A DNA stretch of 64,000 bases from CBDFGN01 sp965247065 (GTDB lineage Bacteria; Bacteroidota; Bacteroidia; Cytophagales; Cyclobacteriaceae). Positions within the stretch are counted from its first letter, which is position 1. Every line of letters starts with the position of its first letter. The position numbers and the translations under genes were made by a program. Location: contig CBDFGN010000006.1 of assembly GCA_965247065.1 (NCBI GenBank), forward strand, positions 3,286,001 through 3,350,000, in the 5' to 3' direction. This document shows positions 51,105 through 59,165 of this stretch, one piece after another. Below the pieces are notes generated by a model, which saw nothing but the letters and a program-made list of their open reading frames with translations, was not told where the DNA came from and searched no databases.

Positions 51105-52428
51105 CAACCAAATTGGAGTAGGCCTGATCATTCTACTCCCGTTTTGGTCATCGGGACAGGAACCCAAGGGACAAGTTATTGACAAGATCATTGCCAAAGT
51201 TGACAATTACATTGTCCTTAAATCAGAGCTGGAAAAGACCCACCTTGACATGCTATCCAGGGGGCAGGCAACTGGCCCAAATCTTAAGTGCGAGATCTTG
51301 CAGAGTCTGATCATGAACAAGGTAATGATGGCCAAAGCCGAGATCGACTCGGTGACCGTTTTGGATTTCGAGGTGGAATCAAACCTGGATCGCAGGCTTT
51401 CCATGATGGTAGCTCAAATTGGTTCTGAACAGGCAATCGAGGAATTCTATGGGAAGCCCTTAGCTCAATTCAAGGAGGAGTTAAAACCACAGATTCACGA
51501 GCAATTGGTAGTTCAAAGAATGGAGGAAGTAATAAGCCAGGAAATCACGGTTACTCCATCTGAAGTCAAAAGATTTTTCAGACGAATACCTAAAGATAGT
51601 TTGCCCTTCTTCTCCAAAGAAGTGGAAGTGGCGGAAATTGTCATATCCCCTGAAATTAGCAAGCTTCAAAAGCAAAAAGTTAAGGATCGGACTAATGAGC
51701 TGCGGTCCCGAATTGTAAACGGCGAAGAATTTGAAGCAATCGCCAGACGCTATTCAGAGGATCCCGGCAGTGCCGGAAGCGGAGGAAATTACGGTTGGCA
51801 GAGTAGGGGTTCTTTTGTTCCAGAATATGAAGCAGCGGTATTTAAGATGAAGCCTAGAGAGTTATCTGAGGCCGTGGAATCAGAATATGGGTTTCATTTA
51901 ATTGAATTGATCGAAAGACGAGGGAATGAATACAATTCGAAGCATATCTTATTAACAACCGGTCCATCGGAGGCGGACATCCGGACGACCGAGGAGCAAT
52001 TGGACAGTATCAGGACTCGAATTATAGAGGACAGCCTGAGTTTCGAAAAACTGGCTTCGGAGATCTCCGACAATATTGAAACCGGTGGAAATGGGGGATA
52101 TTATCTTGCTCCTGATGGAAGTACCCGAATTCCCATGGGCGATTTGGATCCGGTAATATTTTTTAGCATTGATACAATGAGAATCGGGCAGATTTCGAAA
52201 CCTATTGCCTACCGGGATCGTGAAGGTAAGGACGCTGTGAGGATTCTGTATTATCATTCCAGCAGCGCACCGCACCAAGCCAATCTGGAAGAGGACTATC
52301 AGAAGATCTTTTTAGCCACTCTAAATAAAAAAAGATCCCACGCCATAGAGGATTGGTTTACGGAGGCGAAGAAAGAGGTGTATATAGAAATTGATGAAGG
52401 ATTGGATCACTGCCCGGTATTGCAATAA
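51055..52428 (+). CDS. SurA-like periplasmic peptidyl-prolyl isomerase
   Basis: The 457-residue protein has a signal peptide (about residues 10-36, GVGLIILLPFWSSGQ). A SurA_N chaperone domain follows (about 38-180: VIDKIIAKVDNYIVLKSELE), then a first parvulin domain (about 190-300: SKEVEVAEIVISPEISK, GSGGNYGWQSRGSFVPEYEA, YGFHLIELIE) and a second (about 305-410: YNSKHILLTTG, GNGGYYLAPDGSTRIPMGDL). SurA escorts outer-membrane proteins to the BAM complex. ATG 51055 overlaps the previous gene; ATG 51076 is an alternative. A MoxR ATPase follows by 27 bases. Confidence 0.9.
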   Translation: MNEGRRTMISNLFRRISNQIGVGLIILLPFWSSGQEPKGQVIDKIIAKVDNYIVLKSELEKTHLDMLSRGQATGPNLKCEILQSLIMNKVMMAKAEIDSVTVLDFEVESNLDRRLSMMVAQIGSEQAIEEFYGKPLAQFKEELKPQIHEQLVVQRMEEVISQEITVTPSEVKRFFRRIPKDSLPFFSKEVEVAEIVISPEISKLQKQKVKDRTNELRSRIVNGEEFEAIARRYSEDPGSAGSGGNYGWQSRGSFVPEYEAAVFKMKPRELSEAVESEYGFHLIELIERRGNEYNSKHILLTTGPSEADIRTTEEQLDSIRTRIIEDSLSFEKLASEISDNIETGGNGGYYLAPDGSTRIPMGDLDPVIFFSIDTMRIGQISKPIAYRDREGKDAVRILYYHSSSAPHQANLEEDYQKIFLATLNKKRSHAIEDWFTEAKKEVYIEIDEGLDHCPVLQ

Positions 52429-52455
52429 TACCAACGAGAGAATTAACCCGATAAT

Positions 52456-53421
52456 ATGAAAAACTACAGTTCTGAAGTGGAGGCCGTTGAGGGACTACAC
52501 GAGTCCTACGAAAAGCTCAGCAACGAAATATCCAAGGTCATAATCGGCCAGGAAGAGGTGGTTAGACAGGTTTTAATCTCAATATTTTGCCAGGGTCACT
52601 CACTTCTGATTGGGGTGCCCGGTTTGGCGAAAACGTTGCTGATCCACACAATCGCTTCCGCGCTTGACCTTACATTCAGTCGAATCCAGTTTACTCCGGA
52701 TCTTATGCCATCCGACATTTTGGGCTCTGAAACTCTGGACAAAGAGAGAAATTTCAAATTCATACAGGGTCCCATCTTTGCCAATATTATACTCGCCGAC
52801 GAAATAAACCGGACACCGCCCAAGACTCAAGCAGCTTTGTTGGAATCCATGCAAGAGTATGCGATTACCATCGGTGGGGTAAACTACAAATTAGAGATGC
52901 CATTTTTCGTGCTGGCCACCCAAAACCCGATAGAGCAGGAAGGAACTTATCCTCTCCCGGAAGCTCAGCTGGACCGGTTTATGTTCAACATTCTTCTGAA
53001 CTACCCGTCTTTCGACTCTGAATTGGCTATCGTAAAGAATACCACTCAGATAATTGAGCACGAGGTGGATAAGGTATTGCACGGCGAAGACATCCTGGAG
53101 ATCCAGAGATTGGTTCGAAAAGTACCTATTGCCGACAACGTAATTGAATATGCGGTAACTTTAGTAAGTAAAACCCGCCCCGAAACCAACATGGCCATCG
53201 ACCTAACCAATAATTATCTGGAATGGGGAGCCGGCCCCAGAGCTTCCCAATACCTGGTAATTGCTGCCAAATGCAGTGCCCTATTGAACCATAAATATTC
53301 TCCGGATATTGAAGACATTCAGGAAATAGCAAAGCCAGTATTGCGGCATCGCATAGTCCGGAATTTCAAAGCGGAGGCTGAGGGAATCTCAGTAGATCAG
53401 ATTATCGAACGGCTACTGTAA
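52456..53421 (+). CDS. MoxR family AAA+ ATPase
   Basis: The 321-residue AAA+ protein of the MoxR group has Walker A GVPGLAKT, Walker B ILADEINRTPPKTQAALLES, the sensor region LATQNPIEQEGTYPLPEAQL and the C-terminal lid. MoxR proteins act as chaperones that insert cofactors or assist VWA proteins. In Bacteroidota they often sit after a SurA-like gene, as here, or with BatA-E; batD in this window is 25 kb away. It converges on pheS. Confidence 0.93.
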   Translation: MKNYSSEVEAVEGLHESYEKLSNEISKVIIGQEEVVRQVLISIFCQGHSLLIGVPGLAKTLLIHTIASALDLTFSRIQFTPDLMPSDILGSETLDKERNFKFIQGPIFANIILADEINRTPPKTQAALLESMQEYAITIGGVNYKLEMPFFVLATQNPIEQEGTYPLPEAQLDRFMFNILLNYPSFDSELAIVKNTTQIIEHEVDKVLHGEDILEIQRLVRKVPIADNVIEYAVTLVSKTRPETNMAIDLTNNYLEWGAGPRASQYLVIAAKCSALLNHKYSPDIEDIQEIAKPVLRHRIVRNFKAEAEGISVDQIIERLL

Positions 53422-53464
53422 GGGTCAAAAGCCGCCTGCCCGGGCAAGATTTGAATCGTCAGCT

Positions 53465-54490
53465 CTAAACGAAATCTGAGAATTGCCTTAAGAATCTTAC
53501 GTCGTTTTCAGTGAACAGCCGTAAGTCCTTGATTTCATATTTCAACATCGCAATTCGCTCCAAACCCATGCCGAATGCAAAACCAGTATATTTTTCGGGA
53601 TCAATACTGCAATTTACCAATACGCTTGGATCTACCATTCCGGAACCGGCAATTTCCACCCAACCGGTGTACTTACATATGTTGCAACCCTCTCCGTGGC
53701 AGATCTGACAGGATATATCAAATTCAGCACTGGGTTCGGTAAACGGAAAGTAAGAGGGTCGGAAGCGCACGCTGGTATCCGAGGCAAACATCTCTCTGGC
53801 AAAATACAAAAGGGTTTGCTTCAGATCCACGAAACTGACATTCTCGTCAACAAATAATCCTTCCACCTGATGAAAAATGCAGTGTGCCCGCGCAGAAATA
53901 GCCTCATTCCGGAATACCCTACCCAATGAAAGCGTTCGAATGGGAGGTGGTTGGGTCTCCATCACGCGGATCTGAACGGAGCTTGTGTGGGTTCGAAGAG
54001 CAATGTCCGGATCCTTTTCAATGAAGAAAGTGTCCTGCATTTCCCGGGCAGGATGATTTGGCGGAAAATTGAGTGCCGTAAAATTGTGCCAATCATCTTC
54101 AATCTCGGGTCCTTCAGATAAGTTAAATCCGATCCGTTCAAAAATCTGTACCACCTGGCGACGAATTATTGTCAGCGGGTGAATTGAGCCCTTAGGGTCT
54201 GGGACGGGAGGTAGGGTGAAATCCTGGACGTATTTTCCTTTAGGAGCCCTCTGCTGGTTCAGTTGCTCCGCCAACTCCTTGAATTTGTCTTGGGCCTGGT
54301 TTTTCAACTGGTTCAAAGCCGCACCTAATTTTCGCTTCTCGGATGCAGGAGCCTCTTTCAGTCCGCCAAAAAGCTCAGCCAGGCGACCTTTTCTGCTGAT
54401 GAACTTCAGTCGATACTTCTCCAGAGTGTCCTGGTCATCAACCAGGTAATTCTGAATTTCTCCTCTTAGCCGCTCGATCTCTTTCAACAT
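53465..54490 (-). CDS. pheS: Phenylalanyl-tRNA synthetase alpha subunit
   Basis: The 341-residue class II aminoacyl-tRNA synthetase subunit has an N-terminal coiled-coil tRNA-binding domain (about residues 1-95). The catalytic core includes HPLTIIRRQVVQIFERIGFN, GPEIEDDWHNFTALNFPPNH, the HQVEGLFVDENVSF motif and the C-terminal GFAFGMGLERIAML motif 3. A CQICHGEGCNICKYTGWVEI insertion carries four cysteines, as in many bacterial PheS proteins. The start lies 1 base after the cysN stop, so it is probably co-transcribed with the cysC-cysD-cysN genes. pheT is not in the window. Confidence 0.96.
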   Translation of the reverse strand: MLKEIERLRGEIQNYLVDDQDTLEKYRLKFISRKGRLAELFGGLKEAPASEKRKLGAALNQLKNQAQDKFKELAEQLNQQRAPKGKYVQDFTLPPVPDPKGSIHPLTIIRRQVVQIFERIGFNLSEGPEIEDDWHNFTALNFPPNHPAREMQDTFFIEKDPDIALRTHTSSVQIRVMETQPPPIRTLSLGRVFRNEAISARAHCIFHQVEGLFVDENVSFVDLKQTLLYFAREMFASDTSVRFRPSYFPFTEPSAEFDISCQICHGEGCNICKYTGWVEIAGSGMVDPSVLVNCSIDPEKYTGFAFGMGLERIAMLKYEIKDLRLFTENDVRFLRQFSDFV

Positions 54491-54491
54491 G

Positions 54492-55766
54492 TTAGATGAT
54501 CATTCCGGCTCCTACGGTTTCATTAGTGTCCTCATCAACTAAAACCAAGCTCCCAGTTGACCTGTTCTTTTTATAGCTATCGTAAAACAGTGGCGAAGTC
54601 GTTCGAATAGCTATCCTTGCGATGTCATTAAGGCCTATCGAGAAGTCATCTTCGATCCGGTGCAGAGTGTTTATATTCACCTTATACCGGATGTCCTTCA
54701 CTATACATCGTAGCTCCTTACTGGTGTGCTTTACCGCGTACTTTCCCCCTCCGACAAGCTGCTTTTCATTCAGCCAGCAAACCATCATCTCTATATCCTG
54801 ACCCACGTGCGGCTGATTGTTGGGCCTCACTATCATATCTCCACGACTAATATCAATATCATCCTCCAAAGTCATGACAATTGACATAGGAGGGAAGGCC
54901 TCATCAATGTTCTTATCAATGGTTTCAATCTTTGAGATGCTGGAAGTAAATCCGGATGGAAGAGCCAGAACCTCATCTCCAGGCTTAAATATACCTCCTT
55001 CAACTCGGCCGGCGTATCCGCGAAAGTCATGATGCTCTTCAGATTGAGGCCGGATAACCCTCTGCACCGGAAAACGGCAGTCGACGTGGTTAAGATCACT
55101 GCCGATATGGATATTCTCCAAAGTGTACATAAGGGTCGAACCATTGTACCAATCCATGTTATCAGACTTATTAACCACATTATCTCCTTTGAGCGCACTG
55201 ATTGGAATAAATCTAATATCCGGGACCTGCAACTTGGAGCTGAAATCCTCAAAATCATCCTTAATCTTCAAGAAAACATCTTCACGATAATCCACCAGGT
55301 CCATTTTGTTAACGCCAAGAACCAGGTGTTTGATCTGCAATAACGAAGCAATGAACGCGTGACGGCAGGTCTGTTCCACCATACCTTTCCGGGCATCTAC
55401 GAGCACTATAGCCAAATTAGCTGTGGACGCCCCTGTGACCATATTTCGAGTATATTGAATGTGCCCCGGTGTATCAGCGATGATGAATTTTCGTTTGGGC
55501 GTTGCGAAATACCGGTAAGCTACATCAATGGTTATTCCCTGCTCCCTTTCAGCTCTCAGTCCGTCGGTCAGCAGCGCAAGGTTTACATAGCCATCCCCTC
55601 TCTGAAGGCTGGTCTGTTCTATGGACTCCAGCTGGTCTTGGAAAATGGCCTTGGAGTCATAGAGGAGGCGGCCAATTAACGTGCTTTTACCATCATCTAC
55701 ACTCCCGGCGGTGGTAAACCGCAAGAGGTCCATCTCCAGATATTCCGTTGTATTATTTTCGGCCAT
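54492..55766 (-). CDS. cysN: Sulfate adenylyltransferase subunit 1 (GTPase)
   Basis: CysN is the EF-Tu-like GTPase that, with CysD, makes adenosine 5'-phosphosulfate from sulfate and ATP. The 424-residue protein starts at ATG 55766 (MAENNTTEYLEMDLLRF). The P-loop GSVDDGKS is at residues 21-28, then DTPGHIQYTRNMVTGAS (G3) and NKMDLVDY (G4), and beta-barrel domains follow. There is no fused CysC kinase domain, consistent with a separate cysC gene here. It lies 8 bases after cysD and 1 base before pheS. Confidence 0.95.
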   Translation of the reverse strand: MAENNTTEYLEMDLLRFTTAGSVDDGKSTLIGRLLYDSKAIFQDQLESIEQTSLQRGDGYVNLALLTDGLRAEREQGITIDVAYRYFATPKRKFIIADTPGHIQYTRNMVTGASTANLAIVLVDARKGMVEQTCRHAFIASLLQIKHLVLGVNKMDLVDYREDVFLKIKDDFEDFSSKLQVPDIRFIPISALKGDNVVNKSDNMDWYNGSTLMYTLENIHIGSDLNHVDCRFPVQRVIRPQSEEHHDFRGYAGRVEGGIFKPGDEVLALPSGFTSSISKIETIDKNIDEAFPPMSIVMTLEDDIDISRGDMIVRPNNQPHVGQDIEMMVCWLNEKQLVGGGKYAVKHTSKELRCIVKDIRYKVNINTLHRIEDDFSIGLNDIARIAIRTTSPLFYDSYKKNRSTGSLVLVDEDTNETVGAGMII

Positions 55767-55773
55767 GAGTGAC

Positions 55774-56679
55774 TTAGAAATAACCCTCCTTCTTACGATC
55801 TTCCATAGCGGCTTCGGTGCGCCTGTCATCAGCTCTGCCTCCCCTTTCAGTGATTCTGGCTGCTGCAACTTCCTGAATTATTTCCTTTAGGGAGGATGCC
55901 TGGGACTGTACCGCGCCTGTGCAAGTCATATCTCCTACGGTACGAAACCTAACAATCAGTTTCTCAACTTTCTCCTTGCCGTTCACGGTAATGAATTGTG
56001 AGTTTGCCAGAAGCATGTCGTTACGTCTCACGATCTCCCGTTTGTGAGAAAAGTAAATTGGTGGTATCTCCAGCTTCTCTTTGGCAATATATTGCCAAAC
56101 ATCCATCTCGGTCCAATTACTCAACGGGAAGATCCTAAAGTGCTCTCCGTGATGCTTCCTGGCATTAAATAAATTCCACAGTTCAGGGCGTTGATTCTTT
56201 GGATCCCACTGACCAAAACCATCCCTGTGCGAGAAGAAGCGCTCCTTTGCCCGGGCTTTTTCCTCATCTCTTCTCCCACCACCAAACGCGGCATCGAACT
56301 GGAACTCCTCGATTGCATCCAGTAAGGTAACCGTCTGAAGTGCGTTACGGCTAGGATTTGGTCCCTTTTCTTCGACAGCCCTTCCATTGTCTATCGACTG
56401 CTGAACGGTGCGCACGATCAGGCGTGAATCCAACCGATTTACTAGTGCGTCTCGGAAATCTATGGTCTCCTGAAAATTATGACCGGTATCCACATGGAGC
56501 AGCGGAAATGGGATCCTCGCCGGCCAAAATGCCTTTTGGGCCAGCCTCACCATGGTGATTGAGTCTTTGCCCCCTGAAAATAGCATAACTGGATTCTCGA
56601 ACTGAGAAGCCACTTCCCGCAATATGAAGATGGCCTCCGATTCAAGTTCCTCGATGTGAGTTAGATGATATGACTTCAT
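55774..56679 (-). CDS. cysD: Sulfate adenylyltransferase subunit 2
   Basis: CysD is the PP-loop ATP pyrophosphatase subunit of sulfate adenylyltransferase. The 301-residue protein has the PP motif FSGGKDS at residues 34-40, the LLHVDTGHNFQETIDFRD motif, AFGGGRRDEEKARAKERFFS and FPLSNWTEMDVWQYIAKEKL. The C-terminal basic tail (RGGRADDRRTEAAMEDRKKE) is typical of CysD. It lies 7 bases after cysC and 8 before cysN in the same operon. Together with CysN and CysC it produces PAPS. Confidence 0.96.
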   Translation of the reverse strand: MKSYHLTHIEELESEAIFILREVASQFENPVMLFSGGKDSITMVRLAQKAFWPARIPFPLLHVDTGHNFQETIDFRDALVNRLDSRLIVRTVQQSIDNGRAVEEKGPNPSRNALQTVTLLDAIEEFQFDAAFGGGRRDEEKARAKERFFSHRDGFGQWDPKNQRPELWNLFNARKHHGEHFRIFPLSNWTEMDVWQYIAKEKLEIPPIYFSHKREIVRRNDMLLANSQFITVNGKEKVEKLIVRFRTVGDMTCTGAVQSQASSLKEIIQEVAAARITERGGRADDRRTEAAMEDRKKEGYF

Positions 56680-56685
56680 TACTTG

Positions 56686-57282
56686 CTAAGATTCATGTTT
56701 GACGTGGTCAATTATGGCCGAAATGAGTTGCTCCTGGCAGTCCTCAATTGATTCCAAATCCGTTCTCAGCTGAAGATCTGGGTTTTGGGGCTCCTCAAAC
56801 GGAGCACTGACTCCAGTGAAATCGGGTATTTCTCCCTGTCGAGCCTTGGCATATAGCCCCTTTACATCCCGCTGCTCGCAAACCTCCAAGGGGCAATTCA
56901 CGAATACTTCATAATATCCCAGGCCGATGATCTGGCTGGCCATCTCCCTAAGCTCCTTTTTTGGACTAATGAACGAGCAGAGGGTGATGATCCCGCAATC
57001 CATAAATAATTTTGAAACCTCAGCGGCTCGTCTAATATTCTCTGCCCTATCCATTTCGGAGAATCCAAGATTGTTATTGACACCTACCCGAAGATTGTCC
57101 CCGTCCAACAGCTGGGTCAAATACCCCAGATTGTGAAGATTGTTTTCGGCTGACCTCGCTAAAGTGCTCTTCCCTGATCCCGATAGACCAACCAACCATA
57201 TTACTATCGATTTCTGCCTTAAAAGGTTCTGCTTTTGCTCCTTTTTTAAAACCTTATCGAAAATAGGATATATGTTTCTCAA
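56686..57282 (-). CDS. cysC: Adenylylsulfate kinase
   Basis: CysC phosphorylates APS at the 3' position to give PAPS. The 198-residue kinase has the P-loop GLSGSGKS at residues 32-39, the LDGDNLRVGVNNNLGFSEMD motif, the FISPKKELREMA region and the EVFVNCPLEVCEQRDVKGLY motif. It is the first gene of cysC-cysD-cysN-pheS. A TATTTTTG -7 element lies 20 bases upstream, overlapping a palindrome shared with divergent cysQ. Confidence 0.95.
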   Translation of the reverse strand: MRNIYPIFDKVLKKEQKQNLLRQKSIVIWLVGLSGSGKSTLARSAENNLHNLGYLTQLLDGDNLRVGVNNNLGFSEMDRAENIRRAAEVSKLFMDCGIITLCSFISPKKELREMASQIIGLGYYEVFVNCPLEVCEQRDVKGLYAKARQGEIPDFTGVSAPFEEPQNPDLQLRTDLESIEDCQEQLISAIIDHVKHES

Positions 57283-57302
57283 TCAGTGTCTTAATTTTGG
57301 CA

Positions 57303-57324
57303 CAAAAATACTATATCTAGTATT
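57303..57324 (-). promoter_or_regulatory. cysC promoter -7 element overlapping a palindrome between cysC and cysQ
   Basis: On the minus strand, TATTTTTG (57303-57310) matches the Bacteroidota -7 element exactly and lies 20 bases before cysC. The perfect inverted repeat AATACTA-N4-TAGTATT (57307-57324) overlaps it and sits 16 bases before the divergent cysQ start, a suitable operator position. Confidence 0.5.
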
Positions 57325-57340
57325 AAATCACATTAAAAGG

Positions 57341-58096
57341 ATGGATATCCAGAAAGTCACAAGAATAGCTATTAATGCAGGCGCTTCCATTCTGGAGATC
57401 TATAATGACGAAACCTTGTCATCCAGTATCGCTTACAAAAAAGATCAATCGCCGCTGACCCTGGCTGACACAGCGTCTCATAAAGTGATTATGGCTGGGC
57501 TTAAGGAACTAGCCCCTGATGTGCCGATCATTTCCGAAGAAGGCAAAGATATCAGCTTTGATCTGCGGCAAGATTGGAATCCTTTTTGGTTAGTCGATCC
57601 CTTGGATGGAACCAAAGAGTTTATCAAAAGAAACGGCGAGTTTACCGTGAACATTGCCTTAATTGAAAACCTCAAACCCATTCTGGGCGTAATATTCGCA
57701 CCCACGACAAATCTGCTGTATTATGGTTCTCCCGAAGACGGAGCTTACAAGGTGACGGAGCATGAAGCCTCCAGAATCAAGGTTAATTGTAAAGAGGGAT
57801 CCAGAATTGCCGTGAGAAGTCGATCCCATGCCAATCCCCGAGAAGAGGAAATCCTGGATCGATTCGGGGTAGTTGATTCAGTGTCAATAGGAAGTTCCCT
57901 AAAGTTTTGCCTCGTAGCTGACGGAACAGCCGACATTTACTACCGACACGGCCCTACCATGGAATGGGATATTGCAGCGGGGCAAGCGATTGTAACCGCC
58001 GCGGGCGGTAAAGTCTTCCGTGACACCACTACCACCGAGTTTACCTTCAATAAACCGGACCTTAGAAATGGGAGCTTTTTGTGTACAGGATTTTAG
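57341..58096 (+). CDS. cysQ: 3'(2'),5'-bisphosphate nucleotidase CysQ
   Basis: CysQ hydrolyses 3'-phosphoadenosine 5'-phosphate, the inhibitory by-product of sulfotransferases and PAPS reductase. The 251-residue protein starts at ATG 57341. It shows the inositol-monophosphatase fold motifs PLTLADTASHKVI, ISEEGKD, the metal-binding DPLDGTKEFIKRNGEFTVNI motif and the C-terminal GPTMEWDIAAGQAIVTAAGG motif. It is divergent from cysC and converges on a small membrane-protein gene. Confidence 0.96.
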   Translation: MDIQKVTRIAINAGASILEIYNDETLSSSIAYKKDQSPLTLADTASHKVIMAGLKELAPDVPIISEEGKDISFDLRQDWNPFWLVDPLDGTKEFIKRNGEFTVNIALIENLKPILGVIFAPTTNLLYYGSPEDGAYKVTEHEASRIKVNCKEGSRIAVRSRSHANPREEEILDRFGVVDSVSIGSSLKFCLVADGTADIYYRHGPTMEWDIAAGQAIVTAAGGKVFRDTTTTEFTFNKPDLRNGSFLCTGF

Positions 58097-58233
58097 GCCT
58101 TTCGATAACTTCTGCGTGCCCGTCCTTTGCTGGGAAACCTCTTGGCCACAATATAATTAAGGAGCACATTCAGAGCCAACATAATTCCAATGATAACCGG
58201 AATGAGTTGATTTTCGGATAAACTTCTGGTCAT
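58093..58233 (-). CDS. 46-residue membrane protein coupled to the WecA-like gene
   Basis: The 46-residue protein has one hydrophobic helix (about residues 11-28, IPVIIGIMLALNVLLNYI) and a basic tail (KRFPSKGRARRSYRKA). Its ATG at 58233 overlaps the stop of the upstream sugar-phosphate transferase gene (ATGA), so translation is probably coupled. Its stop overlaps the cysQ end by 4 bases. I do not recognise a family. The coupling and coding pattern support a real gene, possibly an accessory peptide of the polysaccharide machinery. Confidence 0.6.
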   Translation of the reverse strand: MTRSLSENQLIPVIIGIMLALNVLLNYIVAKRFPSKGRARRSYRKA

Positions 58234-59162
58234 GGCGCAAGGGCAACAAAAGACAAGTTAATCCCCAAAAGGAGCATGACCGATTCGGCATGGCTTAGCC
58301 CAAGTCTCACCAGAATGTGATGGATATGGGTTTTATCAGGAGTGAACGGCCCCTGACCACGAATTATCCTTGATACAAATACCCTGGAGGCGTCGAACAT
58401 CGGTACGATCAGGACACAAATCGAGGTAGAAATCGGAGCTTCAAATCGATATTCATTTCCCAATTCCAGGAGATTATTATGGTTTATGAAAATGACGGCA
58501 ACAAATGAAATGAAGAACCCCAACGTAAGCGCCCCCATATCTCCCATAAATATTCTTGACGGTTCCCAATTGTAAAAAAGAAACGCCAATAGGGCACCCC
58601 CGAATGTAAGGGTCAAAATTGCCATATTGGCTAAGTCCACAAAGTTAAACCAGATACCAAAAAAGAGAATCGATACCAACCCAACGACCGCCGCCAAACC
58701 GTCAATGCCATCGATCAGATTGAAGGAATTCGTGATGAACAAGATCCCGAGCACTGTCAAAAACGCTCCCACGTAATAAGGAAGGGCTTCGACCCCTGCC
58801 AGGCCAAAAAGACCAGTCAGTTGAAGTCCGAACAGGAAAATCACCATTAAGGCCGGAATTATCTGATTGATCAGTTTGTGCATTGGCTTGAGCGGCACGA
58901 GATCATCCCGCAGACCCAGAATAAACATAAGCAATAGGGCGCCCAAGAAATATTTGAATGTAATTAAACCTTGCAGCGGAAACCACAATAGAAGGGCAAG
59001 TGCAAACCCGATGAAGATCGGTATTCCGCCTAACGAAGGGGTGGAGCTTTTATGGATTTTCCTCCGACCTGGTGATTCCAGTATTTTATTCTTTTCAAGT
59101 ATTTTGATGAATACCGGAAAAAGAAAGGTGGTGAAAATGAAACAAGTCAAAAAGAATTTCAC
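58230..59162 (-). CDS. WecA/MraY-family undecaprenyl-phosphate sugar-1-phosphate transferase
   Basis: The 310-residue polytopic membrane enzyme transfers a sugar-1-phosphate (commonly GlcNAc-1-P) to undecaprenyl phosphate to begin glycan synthesis. About ten hydrophobic helices are present. The family motifs are HKSSTPSLGGIPIFIGF, LRDDLVP, NSFNLIDGIDGLAA, IFMGDMGALTLGF and the histidine-containing DKTHIHHILVRLGLSH. The last motif is typical of WecA-like rather than MraY enzymes. It lies 3 bases after the WcaJ-like gene and overlaps the small membrane-protein gene. Two initiating transferases in one cluster suggests either two glycans or a choice of primer. Confidence 0.92.
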   Translation of the reverse strand: MKFFLTCFIFTTFLFPVFIKILEKNKILESPGRRKIHKSSTPSLGGIPIFIGFALALLLWFPLQGLITFKYFLGALLLMFILGLRDDLVPLKPMHKLINQIIPALMVIFLFGLQLTGLFGLAGVEALPYYVGAFLTVLGILFITNSFNLIDGIDGLAAVVGLVSILFFGIWFNFVDLANMAILTLTFGGALLAFLFYNWEPSRIFMGDMGALTLGFFISFVAVIFINHNNLLELGNEYRFEAPISTSICVLIVPMFDASRVFVSRIIRGQGPFTPDKTHIHHILVRLGLSHAESVMLLLGINLSFVALAP

Positions 59163-59165
59163 GGG

